Shown here: piece after piece, positions 26,241 to 35,094 of the stretch | Position numbering within the stretch: position 1 is the first letter of the stretch | How the letters are laid out: each line of letters begins with the position of its first letter | Assembly: GCA_046352935.1 (NCBI GenBank) | Contig: JAXMGR010000017.1 | Span: 32,397-96,396, forward strand | Length of the DNA: 64,000 nucleotides | Direction: 5' to 3' | Origin: CAYWMY01 sp046352935 | GTDB taxonomy: Bacteria; Pseudomonadota; Gammaproteobacteria; Steroidobacterales; Steroidobacteraceae | Made by a program: the position numbers and the translations under genes | Notes under the pieces: model-generated | What the model was told of the DNA's origin: nothing | Seen by the model: only the letters and a program-made list of their open reading frames with translations | Databases searched by the model: none

Positions 26241-27283
26241 GCCGGCAGCGAAGCCGCGACGCGCGCCTGCGCCGCCTCGAACCGGGGCACCACCCGCTCG
26301 CGCAGCCAGCGATCGAAGGCCGCGAGGTCCGGATCCGTGGCGGTCACGGCCAGCAGGTAGTCGAGCACGCGCGGCAGGTCGGCCAGATAGCCGGGCTTGC
26401 TGTCGCGGTACCACAGCCGGGCGAAGATGCCGAGGACCTTGATGTGGCGCTGCGCGCCCATGCGGTCGAACCAGCGGATGAACGTCGCCTCGTCGGGGCC
26501 GGCATCCACACCCCGCGCCGCGGCCTCGCGCCTGAATTCCGCCACCCAGCTCAGCACCCGTTCGCGTGGCCAGACGATGTAGCAGTCCTTCAGCAGCGAT
26601 ACGAGGTCGTAGGTGACCGCGCCACGCACCGCGTCCTGGAAATCGAGGATGCCGGGGTTCGCGCCCGGGCAGACCATCAGGTTGCGCGAATGGTAGTCGC
26701 GGTGCACGAACACCTGCGGCTGCGCGAGCGCCTCCGCGGCGAGCAGCGCGAAGGTCGCGTCGAGCAGTTCGCGCTCCGCGCGATCGGGCGGCGCCTGCAG
26801 GTGGCGCGCGAGGAACCACTCGGGCAGCAGTTCCATCTCCCGCTGCAGCAGGGCCGCATCATAGGGCGGCATCCGTCGCGATGCCTCAGCGCCGCCCGCC
26901 TGCAGGCGCGCCAGCGCACCGATGGCGTCCGAGTAGAGCGCATCGACGTCCCTGCCATGGCGCAGTTCGTCGAGGTACTGCCGCGTGCCCAGGTCGCTGA
27001 GCAGCAGGAAGCCGTTCGCGACGTCCCGCGCCAGCACGCGCGGCACGTTCAGGCCGATCGCGCCCAGCACGTCCGCCACGGCGAGATAAGGCCCCAGGTC
27101 CTCGCGATCCGGCGGCGCGTCCATCACGACGAGGCTGCCCCCGGGCGCCGTGGCGCGGAAATAGCGCCGGAAGCTGGCATCCGCGGACGCGGGCTCGATG
27201 CGGGTCGCGTTCAGGCCCAGTTCGTCCTGCAGCCAGCGGGTCAGTCGGTCGCGTCGTGGATCGGCGGCAGCGGCAGGATTCAT
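26237..27283 (-). CDS. amgK: Anomeric MurNAc/GlcNAc kinase AmgK
   Basis: AmgK phosphorylates MurNAc and GlcNAc at C1 to feed MurU. The 348-residue protein has the aminoglycoside-phosphotransferase fold, with catalytic HRDYHSRNLM (Asp base) and the metal-binding ILDFQDAVRG. The N-terminal SFRRYFRATAPGGSLVVMDAPP segment is typical of this subgroup. It starts at ATG 27283, divergent from lptD. In organisms with this pathway, UDP-MurNAc can be made without MurA, giving intrinsic fosfomycin tolerance (known biology, not shown here). Confidence 0.9.
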   Translation of the reverse strand: MNPAAAADPRRDRLTRWLQDELGLNATRIEPASADASFRRYFRATAPGGSLVVMDAPPDREDLGPYLAVADVLGAIGLNVPRVLARDVANGFLLLSDLGTRQYLDELRHGRDVDALYSDAIGALARLQAGGAEASRRMPPYDAALLQREMELLPEWFLARHLQAPPDRAERELLDATFALLAAEALAQPQVFVHRDYHSRNLMVCPGANPGILDFQDAVRGAVTYDLVSLLKDCYIVWPRERVLSWVAEFRREAAARGVDAGPDEATFIRWFDRMGAQRHIKVLGIFARLWYRDSKPGYLADLPRVLDYLLAVTATDPDLAAFDRWLRERVVPRFEAAQARVAASLPA

Positions 27284-27310
27284 GGCGACCGGGACGAAAG
27301 CGGGGCCGGC

Positions 27311-27318
27311 ATTATAAA
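27311..27318. promoter_or_regulatory. Overlapping divergent -10 elements, amgK and lptD
   Basis: The only AT-rich island between amgK and lptD reads TATAAT on the minus strand (27316-27311, a perfect -10 for amgK) and TATAAA on the plus strand (27313-27318, for lptD). Neither has a good -35. If both are used, the two promoters would exclude each other. Confidence 0.45.
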
Positions 27319-27350
27319 CTGGCGCCAGAACACGCCCCTGGATTTCCCCC

Positions 27351-29573
27351 TTGCTGCTGCGAATCGCGTCCCTGCTGGCCCTCGTCGGCCTGTCCCTGCC
27401 CGCTGCGCGCGCCGAGCAATGTCCGGCTCCCGCCCCGGCGGACTGCTGCAAACCGGCGGACGCGGCACCCGTCCAGGAAAGGAAGACGCCGAAGCTCCCG
27501 CGCGACACCAAGGCGCCCATCGAGATCACGAGCGAGAGCGCATCGCTCACCCGCGCGGGCGACGCGACGCTCGAGGGCAAGGTCGTGGTACGCCAGGGCG
27601 ACCGCGAGATCACGGCGGAGTCGGCGCTCTACAACCAGGAAACCGGCGATTTCTCGGTGACGGGCGACGTGATCTATCGTGAACCCGACCTGTGGATCAA
27701 GGGCGGCACGGGATCCTGGTCCTCGGACATCGGCGCGAAGGTCGGCGATGCGGAGTTCGAACTGCCGAAGCGCCCCGCCCGCGGTTCGGCGAAGGAAATC
27801 TCCGTGTCGCCGGACGGCATCCTGTCGTTGAAGCGCGTGCGTTTCACGACCTGCCCCGTCGGCCGCGACGACTGGATGCTGAAGGCCGCGCGCATCACCA
27901 TCGACCCGAACGCCGAGCAGGGCACGGGACGCAATGTGCGGCTGGATTTCATGGGCGTGCCGGTCCTCTACACGCCGTACATCTCGTTCCCGGTCACCGC
28001 GGCCCGCAAGACCGGTTTCCTGTTCCCGGACATCGGCCGGTCCAGCAAGGGCGGCTTCGAGTTCGCGACGCCGTACTATTTCAACCTGGCGCCGAACTAC
28101 GACCTCGTGGTCACACCGCGCCTCATGACGCGTCGCGGTGTACAGGGCGCCGGCGAATTCCGCTACCTCACGCGCACCAGCCGAGGCACGCTCGAAGGCG
28201 ACTTCCTGCCCGGTGACGACCTCGCCGGCGGTAACCGCAGCTACGCGCGCCTGGTGCATGTCACCGATTTCACCGATTCGCTGCGCCTCACCGCCGATGC
28301 CGCCAACGCGAGCGACGGCAACTACTTCGAGGATTTCCGGCTCGGCCCGGAGAACACCAGCATCTCCTACGTGGAACGCCGCGCGATGCTGAGCTATCGC
28401 GGTGCGAACGTGCGCGCCGACGCGCTCGTGCAGAACTACCAGACCATCGACCAGTCGATCGACCGCCTGGTGCGCCCGTACACGCGGCTGCCGCAGGTGC
28501 TCACCAGCGGCGACTGGCCGCTCGCGGGCGGCTTCCACGCCGCCTACGACGCGGAGTTCGTGAACTTCGACCGCGACGACGGCGTCCGCGGACTGCGCGT
28601 GGACGTGGCGCCGGAGCTCGCCTGGCAGCTGCGCGGACCGGGCTGGTTCGTCACGCCGTCGGCGAGCTACCGTTACACCTACTACGATCTCAGGGACACC
28701 GCCCCGGGTGCGGACCGCTCGCCGTCGCGGAGCCTGCCGATCGCCGCGCTCGATGCCGGTCTCGTCTTCGACCGCACGTGGAAGGATGGCCGCTACCTGC
28801 AGACCCTCGAGCCGCGCGCGCTGTACACGTACGCGCCCTACCGCAACCAGGACGACCTGCCGGTGTTCGACACCGGCCTGCCGGACCTGAGCATGACGCA
28901 GCTCTTCCGCACGAACCGCTACCTCGGCCGTGACCGGGCTTCCGACGCCAACCAGGTCGCCGTCGGCGCCACCTCGCGCATCATCGACAACCGCACGGGC
29001 CGGGAACGTTTCTCCGCGATGCTCGGGCAGATCTACTACTTCGAGACGCCGCGCGTGGCGCTTCCCGGCGAGACCGCTCCGCGCAAGAGCACGTCGGACC
29101 TCGTCGCGCAGATGTCGGTCGCCGTCTACCGCCACTGGCACCTCGACTGGGCGCAGCAGTGGGCCCGCGGCGACAGCGACACGGGACGCCGCGAGTTCAA
29201 CCTGCAGTACCGGCCCGGCGGCGGGCGCCTCGTCAATCTCGGCTACCGGTTCCGCGAGGACAGCGTCGAGCAGTGGGAGGCGGCCGCGGTCTGGCCGCTC
29301 AACGAGCGCTGGCGCGTGTTCGCGCGCAACGTGCATTCGCTGCGCGACCACAAGGCCATCGAGACCTTCGCGGGTGTCGAGTACACGTCCTGCTGCTGGC
29401 GCGCACGGCTCATCGGCCGGCGCTACGTCTCGAATCGCACGGGCGAGCGCGACACGGCCGTCGCGCTGCAGGTGGAACTCCTCGGCCTGTCCAGTGTCGG
29501 TAAGTCGTCGGATGCTTTCCTCGAGCACACGGTTCGGGGATACTCCCGCGACCTCTCGACCCCGCTCCCCTGA
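27351..29573 (+). CDS. lptD: LPS-assembly protein LptD
   Basis: LptD is the outer-membrane barrel that, with LptE, inserts LPS into the outer leaflet. The 740-residue protein has a signal peptide (cleaved after ARA), a Cys-containing N-terminal segment, an OstA/LptA-like beta-jellyroll (ITSESASLTRAGDATLEG), then the large barrel domain (SFPVTAARKTGFLFPD). The conserved C-terminal Cys pair is in YTSCCWRARL, matching the disulfide network of the family together with the N-terminal Cys and TTCPVG. The best start is TTG 27351; no ATG/GTG fits a signal peptide. surA follows 15 nt later. Confidence 0.95.
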   Translation: MLLRIASLLALVGLSLPAARAEQCPAPAPADCCKPADAAPVQERKTPKLPRDTKAPIEITSESASLTRAGDATLEGKVVVRQGDREITAESALYNQETGDFSVTGDVIYREPDLWIKGGTGSWSSDIGAKVGDAEFELPKRPARGSAKEISVSPDGILSLKRVRFTTCPVGRDDWMLKAARITIDPNAEQGTGRNVRLDFMGVPVLYTPYISFPVTAARKTGFLFPDIGRSSKGGFEFATPYYFNLAPNYDLVVTPRLMTRRGVQGAGEFRYLTRTSRGTLEGDFLPGDDLAGGNRSYARLVHVTDFTDSLRLTADAANASDGNYFEDFRLGPENTSISYVERRAMLSYRGANVRADALVQNYQTIDQSIDRLVRPYTRLPQVLTSGDWPLAGGFHAAYDAEFVNFDRDDGVRGLRVDVAPELAWQLRGPGWFVTPSASYRYTYYDLRDTAPGADRSPSRSLPIAALDAGLVFDRTWKDGRYLQTLEPRALYTYAPYRNQDDLPVFDTGLPDLSMTQLFRTNRYLGRDRASDANQVAVGATSRIIDNRTGRERFSAMLGQIYYFETPRVALPGETAPRKSTSDLVAQMSVAVYRHWHLDWAQQWARGDSDTGRREFNLQYRPGGGRLVNLGYRFREDSVEQWEAAAVWPLNERWRVFARNVHSLRDHKAIETFAGVEYTSCCWRARLIGRRYVSNRTGERDTAVALQVELLGLSSVGKSSDAFLEHTVRGYSRDLSTPLP

Positions 29574-29588
29574 ACCAGGCGTGACGCC

Positions 29589-30893
29589 ATGATCCGGTCC
29601 CTGATCCTGCTCGCAGTGGCACTCGTTTCCACGGGAAGCGCGCTCGCACAGTCGCGCGACCTCTCGAATCGCGGCCAGCGTCTCGACCGCATCGCCGCCA
29701 TCGTCAACGACGGCGTCGTGCTGCAGAGCGCGGTCGACCAGCAGGTCGCGCAGGTCGCCGAGCGGCTGCGGGAGCAGCAGCAGCCGATGCCGCCGATGGC
29801 GATCCTGCGCCAGCAGGTCCTCGACCGGCTCGTGCTGCAGGAAGTGCAGGCGCAGCGCGCCGACCGGCTGGGCATCCAGGTCGCCGACGACCAGCTGAAC
29901 CAGGCGCTGCGGGACGTCGCGTCGCGCAACAACATCGAGTTCGAGAAGATGCCGCAGACGCTCGCCGAGCAGGGCATCGACTACAAGACCTACCGCGAGG
30001 ACATGCGCCAGGAGATCACGCTGCAGCTGCTGCGCCAGCGCGACGTGCTGCAGCGGATCTACGTGGCGCCGCGCGAGCTCGAGCAGTACCTCGCGCGCCA
30101 GTCGAACAACCGCCTCGACAGCGAGGAGTTCGACGTGTCCCACATCCTGCTGTCGCTGCCGGAGGCCGCCACGGCCCAGCAGATCGCCGAGGTCGAGCAC
30201 AAGGCGAAGGAACTCATCGACAAGGCTGCCAACGGCGAGGACTTCGGCCGCCTCGCGCTGCAGTATTCTCAGGCCCAGTCCGCGCTGGAGCGCGGCAAGC
30301 TGGGCTGGCGCAAGGGCTCGCAGCTGCCGCAGTTCGTGTCCGAGGCCGTCCTCGGCCTGCAGGTGGGCCAGGTCAGCCCGCCGATCCGCACGCCGACGGG
30401 CATCCATCTCGTGCGCCTCGACGGACGCCGCAGCATCGACCAGCCCGTGATGGTGGAGCAGGCGCACGCGCGGCACATCCTGCTCAAGCCCAACGAGGTC
30501 CAGGACGATGCGCTGACCGAGCAGCGCCTCACCGAGATCCGCGAGCGCATCCTCAAGGGTGAGGATTTCGCGGCGATCGCGAGCGTGACCTCCGAGGACC
30601 AGGGATCCGCGAGCCAGGGTGGCGACCTCGGCTGGGCCTCGCCCGGCACGTTCGTGCTGGAGTTCGAGCAGGTCCTCGCCTCGCTCGAGGAGAACGAGAT
30701 CAGCAAGCCGTTCCGGACGCAGTTCGGCTGGCACATCGTGCAGCTGCTCGGCCGCCGGACCCACGACCAGTCGGACGAGATGAAGCGCAACAAGGCATAC
30801 GCGGCCATCCGCGAGAGCAAGGCCGACGAGGAGACGGAGCTCTGGCTCAGGCGCCTGCGCGACGAGGCCTACGTCGAGTACAAGATCCTCTGA
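29589..30893 (+). CDS. surA: Periplasmic chaperone/peptidyl-prolyl isomerase SurA
   Basis: SurA escorts outer-membrane proteins, LptD among them, through the periplasm. The 434-residue protein has a signal peptide (SALAQ), the SurA N-terminal domain (RIAAIVNDGVVLQSAVD), and two parvulin PPIase domains starting near HILLSLPEA (~residue 184) and HARHILLKPNEV (~295). It closes with the C-terminal helix (RLRDEAYVEYKIL). lptD-surA-pdxA-rsmA order is conserved in gammaproteobacteria. Confidence 0.97.
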   Translation: MIRSLILLAVALVSTGSALAQSRDLSNRGQRLDRIAAIVNDGVVLQSAVDQQVAQVAERLREQQQPMPPMAILRQQVLDRLVLQEVQAQRADRLGIQVADDQLNQALRDVASRNNIEFEKMPQTLAEQGIDYKTYREDMRQEITLQLLRQRDVLQRIYVAPRELEQYLARQSNNRLDSEEFDVSHILLSLPEAATAQQIAEVEHKAKELIDKAANGEDFGRLALQYSQAQSALERGKLGWRKGSQLPQFVSEAVLGLQVGQVSPPIRTPTGIHLVRLDGRRSIDQPVMVEQAHARHILLKPNEVQDDALTEQRLTEIRERILKGEDFAAIASVTSEDQGSASQGGDLGWASPGTFVLEFEQVLASLEENEISKPFRTQFGWHIVQLLGRRTHDQSDEMKRNKAYAAIRESKADEETELWLRRLRDEAYVEYKIL

Positions 30894-30913
30894 GGCCTGT
30901 TCGCACCACGGCC

Positions 30914-31915
30914 GTGAGCGTGCCGCGCCTCATCATCACCTCGGGGGAACCCGCGGGCATCGGGCCGGAGCTCTGCGTCCTCGCAGCGGCGCGCGACTGG
31001 CCCTGCGAGCTCGCGTTCGCGGGCGATCCCGCGGTCTTCGCCCAGCGCGCGGCGGCTCTCCGCGTGGCAGTCACGATCCGCGACTTCGATCCGGCACGCA
31101 CTCCCGCACCCCACCGCGCCGGCGCGCTCCCCGTCGTCGCATCGCCTCTCGCGCGGCCCGCGGTGGCCGGCCAGCCCGACACGGCGAATGCGCGCCATGT
31201 GCTCGCGCTCATCGACGAGGCCGTCGCGGGCTGCCGTGACGGCCGTTACGACGCCATGGTCACGGCGCCGGTGCAGAAGAGCGTGATCAGCGACAGCGGC
31301 GTGCCGTTCGCGGGCCACACCGAATATCTTGCGGAGGCGCTCGGTGCCCCGCTCCCCGTCATGCTGCTGGTCGCGGGCTCGCTGCGCGTGGCGCTCGCCA
31401 CCACGCACCTGCCGCTCGCCCGCGTCCCCGTCGCGATCACGCGGGGCCTGCTCGATGCCACGCTCGATGTCCTGGACCAGGGCCTGCGCCGCCAGTTCGG
31501 CATCGCGGCGCCGCGCATCCTCGTGCTCGGCCTCAACCCGCATGCCGGCGAGGGCGGACACCTGGGCCACGAGGACCGCGACGTGATCGCACCCGCGATC
31601 GCCGCGGCGCGCGCGCGCGGCATCGCGGCCCGCGGCCCGGTGCCGGCGGACACCGCGTTCACGCCGGCCTCGCTCGCGGGTGCCGATGCCGTCCTCGCGA
31701 TGTACCACGATCAGGGCCTGCCCGTGCTCAAGCACCTGGGCTTCGGCCAGGCGGTGAACGTCACGCTCGGTCTGCCGATCATCCGCACCTCGGTCGATCA
31801 CGGCACGGCGCTCGACCTCGCGGGCACCGGGCGGGCGGATCCCGGCAGCCTGTTCGCGGCGATCGAACTCGCGGGCCGGCTCGCCGGCGGATCGCCCGGA
31901 CGCGACGGCCCGTGA
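30914..31915 (+). CDS. pdxA: 4-hydroxythreonine-4-phosphate dehydrogenase
   Basis: PdxA oxidises 4-phosphohydroxy-threonine with NAD(P) in the DXP-dependent pyridoxal phosphate pathway. The 333-residue protein has a GTG start and ITSGEPAGIGPEL, AGHTEYLAEAL (metal His), LGLNPHAGEGG and MYHDQGLPVLKHLGF. The stop overlaps the rsmA start (GTGA). Confidence 0.96.
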   Translation: MSVPRLIITSGEPAGIGPELCVLAAARDWPCELAFAGDPAVFAQRAAALRVAVTIRDFDPARTPAPHRAGALPVVASPLARPAVAGQPDTANARHVLALIDEAVAGCRDGRYDAMVTAPVQKSVISDSGVPFAGHTEYLAEALGAPLPVMLLVAGSLRVALATTHLPLARVPVAITRGLLDATLDVLDQGLRRQFGIAAPRILVLGLNPHAGEGGHLGHEDRDVIAPAIAAARARGIAARGPVPADTAFTPASLAGADAVLAMYHDQGLPVLKHLGFGQAVNVTLGLPIIRTSVDHGTALDLAGTGRADPGSLFAAIELAGRLAGGSPGRDGP

Positions 31916-32685
31916 TCCGCGCGCGCAAGCGCTTCGGCCAGCACTTCCTGCACGACCCGGGTGTCATCCGGCGCATCGTCGCCGCCATCGATCCGCTGCC
32001 CGGGGACCGGCTGGTCGAGATCGGGCCCGGCCTCGGCGCGCTCACGCGCCCGCTGCTCGAGCGCGCCGGCCGGATCGAGGTCATCGAGATCGACCGCGAC
32101 GTCGTGCCCGTGCTCGAGGACCATTGCCGCGGCACGGGCCTGCTCACCGTGCACCTCGCCGACGCGCTCACCGTCGACGTCGCGCAGCTGGCCGGAACCG
32201 GCGCACCGCTGCGGCTCGTGGGCAACCTGCCCTACAACATCTCGACACCGCTGCTGTTCCACCTGCTCGATGCGGCGCACGTGATCCGCGACATGCACTT
32301 CATGCTGCAGAAGGAGGTCGTCGACCGCATCACGGCTGCGCCGGGCGGCAAGGACTACGGACGACTCACGGTCATGCTGGCGGCACGCTGCAGTGCCCGG
32401 CGCCTGTTCCACGTCGGGCCCGGTGCCTTCCGGCCACCCCCGCGCGTGGACTCGGCCATCGTGCGCCTCGTACCGCTGCCCGCGGCACCGTTCCCGATGC
32501 CCGACCCGCAGCGCTTCGCGGCGGTGGTCGCGGCCGCGTTCTCCATGCGGCGCAAGACGCTGCGCAACGGCCTGCGCGGACTCGTGGACGAACGCGCCTT
32601 CGCGGCGTGCCACATCGACCCGGGCCGGCGACCCGAGACGCTCGCCGCGGCCGAATTCGGTGCCCTCGCGGCCTGGTCCGGGTGA
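31912..32685 (+). CDS. rsmA: 16S rRNA (A1518/A1519) dimethyltransferase
   Basis: RsmA (KsgA) dimethylates two adjacent adenines in the 3' hairpin of 16S rRNA during 30S maturation. The 257-residue protein has RKRFGQHFLHD at the N-terminus, the SAM loop EIGPGLGALT and the catalytic NLPYNIS motif. It starts at GTG 31912, overlapping pdxA by 4 nt. Confidence 0.97.
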   Translation: MIRARKRFGQHFLHDPGVIRRIVAAIDPLPGDRLVEIGPGLGALTRPLLERAGRIEVIEIDRDVVPVLEDHCRGTGLLTVHLADALTVDVAQLAGTGAPLRLVGNLPYNISTPLLFHLLDAAHVIRDMHFMLQKEVVDRITAAPGGKDYGRLTVMLAARCSARRLFHVGPGAFRPPPRVDSAIVRLVPLPAAPFPMPDPQRFAAVVAAAFSMRRKTLRNGLRGLVDERAFAACHIDPGRRPETLAAAEFGALAAWSG

Positions 32686-32705
32686 TGCCGGTCGGCCCGG
32701 CACCG

Positions 32706-32711
32706 TATAAT
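32706..32711 (+). promoter_or_regulatory. Perfect -10 hexamer upstream of uspA
   Basis: TATAAT lies 26 nt before the uspA ATG in otherwise GC-rich sequence. The -35 region 17 nt upstream (TGATGC) is poor, so an activator or an alternative sigma factor may be involved. It suggests uspA is transcribed independently of rsmA. Confidence 0.45.
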
Positions 32712-32736
32712 CCCCGGAAGTCACGAGGAAAACCGC

Positions 32737-33168
32737 ATGAGCGTCTATCGTCGCATCCTGGTCGTCGTCGACCTGACCGACAGCAGTGACGTGATCGCCC
32801 GGCGGGCGCTCGCCATCGCCGAGGCGACCGGTGCCGAGGTTTCCATGCTGCACGTCGTCGAGTTCGTGCCCGTGGAACCGATCGGCGAGACCCTGCTGCC
32901 CGCCGTGCAGATCGAGGAGGAACTCATCGAGCGCGCCAAGCAGCGCCTCGCCGAGCTCGCCCGGCGCACGGGCGTCCCGCTGCAATCGCAGCAGGTCGCC
33001 GCCGGCAACATCAAGGCCGAGATCGTGCGGGCCGCGGAGGAACAGCGTGCCGACCTGATCGTCCTCGGCAGCCGCGAGCGGCACGGCCTGTCGATCCTCG
33101 TCAATTTCACGGAGGACACCGTGCTGCACGCCGCGCCCTGCGACGTGCTGGCCGTGCGCCTGAAGTGA
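32737..33168 (+). CDS. uspA: Universal stress protein, UspA family
   Basis: This 143-residue Usp-fold protein begins YRRILVVVDLTDSS and ends with PCDVLAVRLK. The usual ATP-binding G-x2-G-x9-G-S/T is incomplete: GSRERHG is followed by a segment ending NFTE instead of a Gly-Ser. It therefore resembles non-ATP-binding UspA types. GAGGA precedes the ATG by 7 nt. It is inserted between rsmA and apaG, which are usually adjacent. Confidence 0.9.
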   Translation: MSVYRRILVVVDLTDSSDVIARRALAIAEATGAEVSMLHVVEFVPVEPIGETLLPAVQIEEELIERAKQRLAELARRTGVPLQSQQVAAGNIKAEIVRAAEEQRADLIVLGSRERHGLSILVNFTEDTVLHAAPCDVLAVRLK

Positions 33169-33182
33169 CCCCGGGCGCCGCG

Positions 33183-33566
33183 ATGACCAGCGCGCCACAG
33201 CATTGCATCAGCGTCGACGTCGACGCGCGCTACCTCGAGGAACAGTCGAACCCCGAGGACAGCCGGTTCGTGTTCGCCTACACCATCACGGTGCGCAACG
33301 ATGGCGCCGTCGCCGCCAGGCTCATGACACGCCACTGGATCATCACCGACGCGAACGGCAAGGTGCAGGAAGTCCGCGGCGAGGGCGTGGTCGGCGAGCA
33401 GCCCTACCTGAAGCCCGGCCAGGGCTTCCGCTACACGAGCGGCGCCGTGCTGGAGACCCCCGTCGGCGCCATGCAGGGCAGTTATCAGATGGTTGCCGAC
33501 GACGGCGTGCGTTTCGACGCGCCCATCAGACCTTTCACGCTCGCGATGCCGGGCCAGCTCCACTGA
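33183..33566 (+). CDS. apaG: ApaG domain protein
   Basis: ApaG is a fibronectin-III-fold protein of uncertain role, often beside apaH. The 127-residue protein has FVFAYTITVRNDG, MTRHWIITDANG and GEGVVGEQPYLKPG, the family core. I start at ATG 33183; a GTG at 33165 would add six residues without homology. The stop overlaps the apaH ATG (TGATG). Confidence 0.95.
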   Translation: MTSAPQHCISVDVDARYLEEQSNPEDSRFVFAYTITVRNDGAVAARLMTRHWIITDANGKVQEVRGEGVVGEQPYLKPGQGFRYTSGAVLETPVGAMQGSYQMVADDGVRFDAPIRPFTLAMPGQLH

Positions 33567-34417
33567 TGGCGCAATACGCCGTCGGCGACCTGCAGGGCTG
33601 CCACGACGAGTTCCTGGCGCTGCTCGAGGCCCTGCGGTTCGACGCGACGCGCGACCGCCTGTGGCTCGTCGGCGACCTCGTCAACCGCGGGCCGGACTCC
33701 TTGGGCGTGCTGCGCACCGTGCGCGACCTGGGCCGGGCGGTGACGGCCGTGCTCGGCAACCACGACCTCCACCTGCTGGCGCTGCAGCAGGGCATCGTCG
33801 CACCGGGCCGCTCGGACGCAGCGCTCGCCGCGGTGCTCGAGGCACCGGACGCCGACGAGCTGCTCGCCTGGCTGCGCGTGCTGCCGCTGTGTTTCAGCGA
33901 CCCGGAGATCGGCTGGACCATGGTGCACGCGGGCCTGCCGCCCGAATGGACCGTCGCCGACGCGCTCGCGGCATCGCGCGAGGTCGGGACGGCGCTGCAG
34001 CAGGATCCGCGCGGATTCTTCGGCGCGATGTACGGCGACGAGCCCCGGCGTCATTCCCCCGCGCACACGGGAATCGAGCGGCTGCGCTTCGCAGTGAACT
34101 GTCTCACGCGCATGCGATTCGTCTCCGCGCAGGGCGAGCTGCTGCTGTCGCTGAAGGGGCCGCCCGGATCGGGCCCGCCCGGTGCACTGCCCTGGTTCCG
34201 GCATCCGGCCCGCCGCAGTCGCGGCTCGCGCATCGTGTTCGGCCACTGGTCGGCGCTCGGCTTCGCGCGCGAGGACGACATCCTCGCGCTGGACACGGGC
34301 TGTGTCTGGGGCGGAACGCTGACGGCCGTACGGCTCGACGGCGATGTGGCCACGGACGTGGTCGCGGTGAAGGCCGGGACCCGGCCGAAAGCCGCCGGCC
34401 CGGCGCGGAAGCGCTGA
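33566..34417 (+). CDS. apaH: Diadenosine tetraphosphatase (symmetrical)
   Basis: ApaH splits Ap4A into two ADP and removes Np4A caps from RNA. The 283-residue metallophosphatase has VGDLQGCHDE, VGDLVNRGPDS and GNHDLHLLAL, the standard metal-ligand blocks. The C-terminal ~15 residues are Lys/Arg/Ala-rich. It ends 1 nt from the convergent secreted protein at 34419. Confidence 0.96.
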   Translation: MAQYAVGDLQGCHDEFLALLEALRFDATRDRLWLVGDLVNRGPDSLGVLRTVRDLGRAVTAVLGNHDLHLLALQQGIVAPGRSDAALAAVLEAPDADELLAWLRVLPLCFSDPEIGWTMVHAGLPPEWTVADALAASREVGTALQQDPRGFFGAMYGDEPRRHSPAHTGIERLRFAVNCLTRMRFVSAQGELLLSLKGPPGSGPPGALPWFRHPARRSRGSRIVFGHWSALGFAREDDILALDTGCVWGGTLTAVRLDGDVATDVVAVKAGTRPKAAGPARKR

Positions 34418-34418
34418 T

Positions 34419-34991
34419 TCAGTGCCGCTTCGCCGGAGCCAGATCCGGCGACGGCAACGCCACGAGCGCCTGCAACCTGAGATCGAAGCGGCTGCCCGAC
34501 AGCTGATGCGGCACGCAGCTCACGTGCCCCGAGACGTCGCGCGTCGCGAACGCCGGCAGCACCTGGTCCCGGAACTGCTCGACGAGCTCGCAGTCGCCGA
34601 CGCCGAGGTCCTTCGGCCGGTCACGCCTGATGACGACCGTCTTCCATTCGGCCGGCACGGGCGGCCCCGGGTCGCGGTCGCCGCTCTCACGCAGCGCTGG
34701 CGCGTGGAAGTCGAGCCGCACGCGCGGCAGCCGCGCGATCTCGCCGGGGTGGAACTCGCAGCCACTCGTGGACACCTTCAAGTCCCTGCGCGCGCCCAGC
34801 TGCCGGAGCAGGCTCTTCACCTTCCCCTTCAGGCCCTCGCAGGTATAGAGCGTCGTGAACCCCATGTAGGTGAACTCGACCTGCCTGTGTTTCCAGGCCG
34901 CGAGCACCGCGTCGCCGGCGACCGCCACCATGGGCGTCGCCAGGGACAGCATGCAGATCATCAGCCGCATCGCGCGGAATCTCGTGGGCAT
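34419..34991 (-). CDS. Secreted hypothetical protein with conserved Cys
   Basis: I do not recognise a characterised family. The 190-residue protein has a signal peptide (MICMLSLATPMVAVAG; an internal ATG at Met8 or Met11 may be the true start). The mature part opens with VEFTYMGFTTLYTCEGL and has four Cys (CEGL, SGCEF, GDCEL, VSCVP), a pattern suited to two disulfides. No TM segment follows the signal, so it is probably periplasmic. It lies convergent to apaH and upstream of nothing on its own strand. Confidence 0.7.
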   Translation of the reverse strand: MPTRFRAMRLMICMLSLATPMVAVAGDAVLAAWKHRQVEFTYMGFTTLYTCEGLKGKVKSLLRQLGARRDLKVSTSGCEFHPGEIARLPRVRLDFHAPALRESGDRDPGPPVPAEWKTVVIRRDRPKDLGVGDCELVEQFRDQVLPAFATRDVSGHVSCVPHQLSGSRFDLRLQALVALPSPDLAPAKRH

Positions 34992-35094
34992 AGCGGTCGT
35001 CGATGGAGCGGCGTGCGGGCCGCGGTGCGCATTGTGTCAGACCCGCACGCCGGTGGCAGGTTCCGCCGCGGGCGACGGCGCCCGGCTGCGACGA

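Noticed and set aside
27312..30764. 1150-codon open frame on the minus strand opposite lptD and surA
   Set aside because: It is a His/Arg/Val/Asp-rich shadow frame created by high GC at third positions; lptD and surA on the plus strand have full family motifs.
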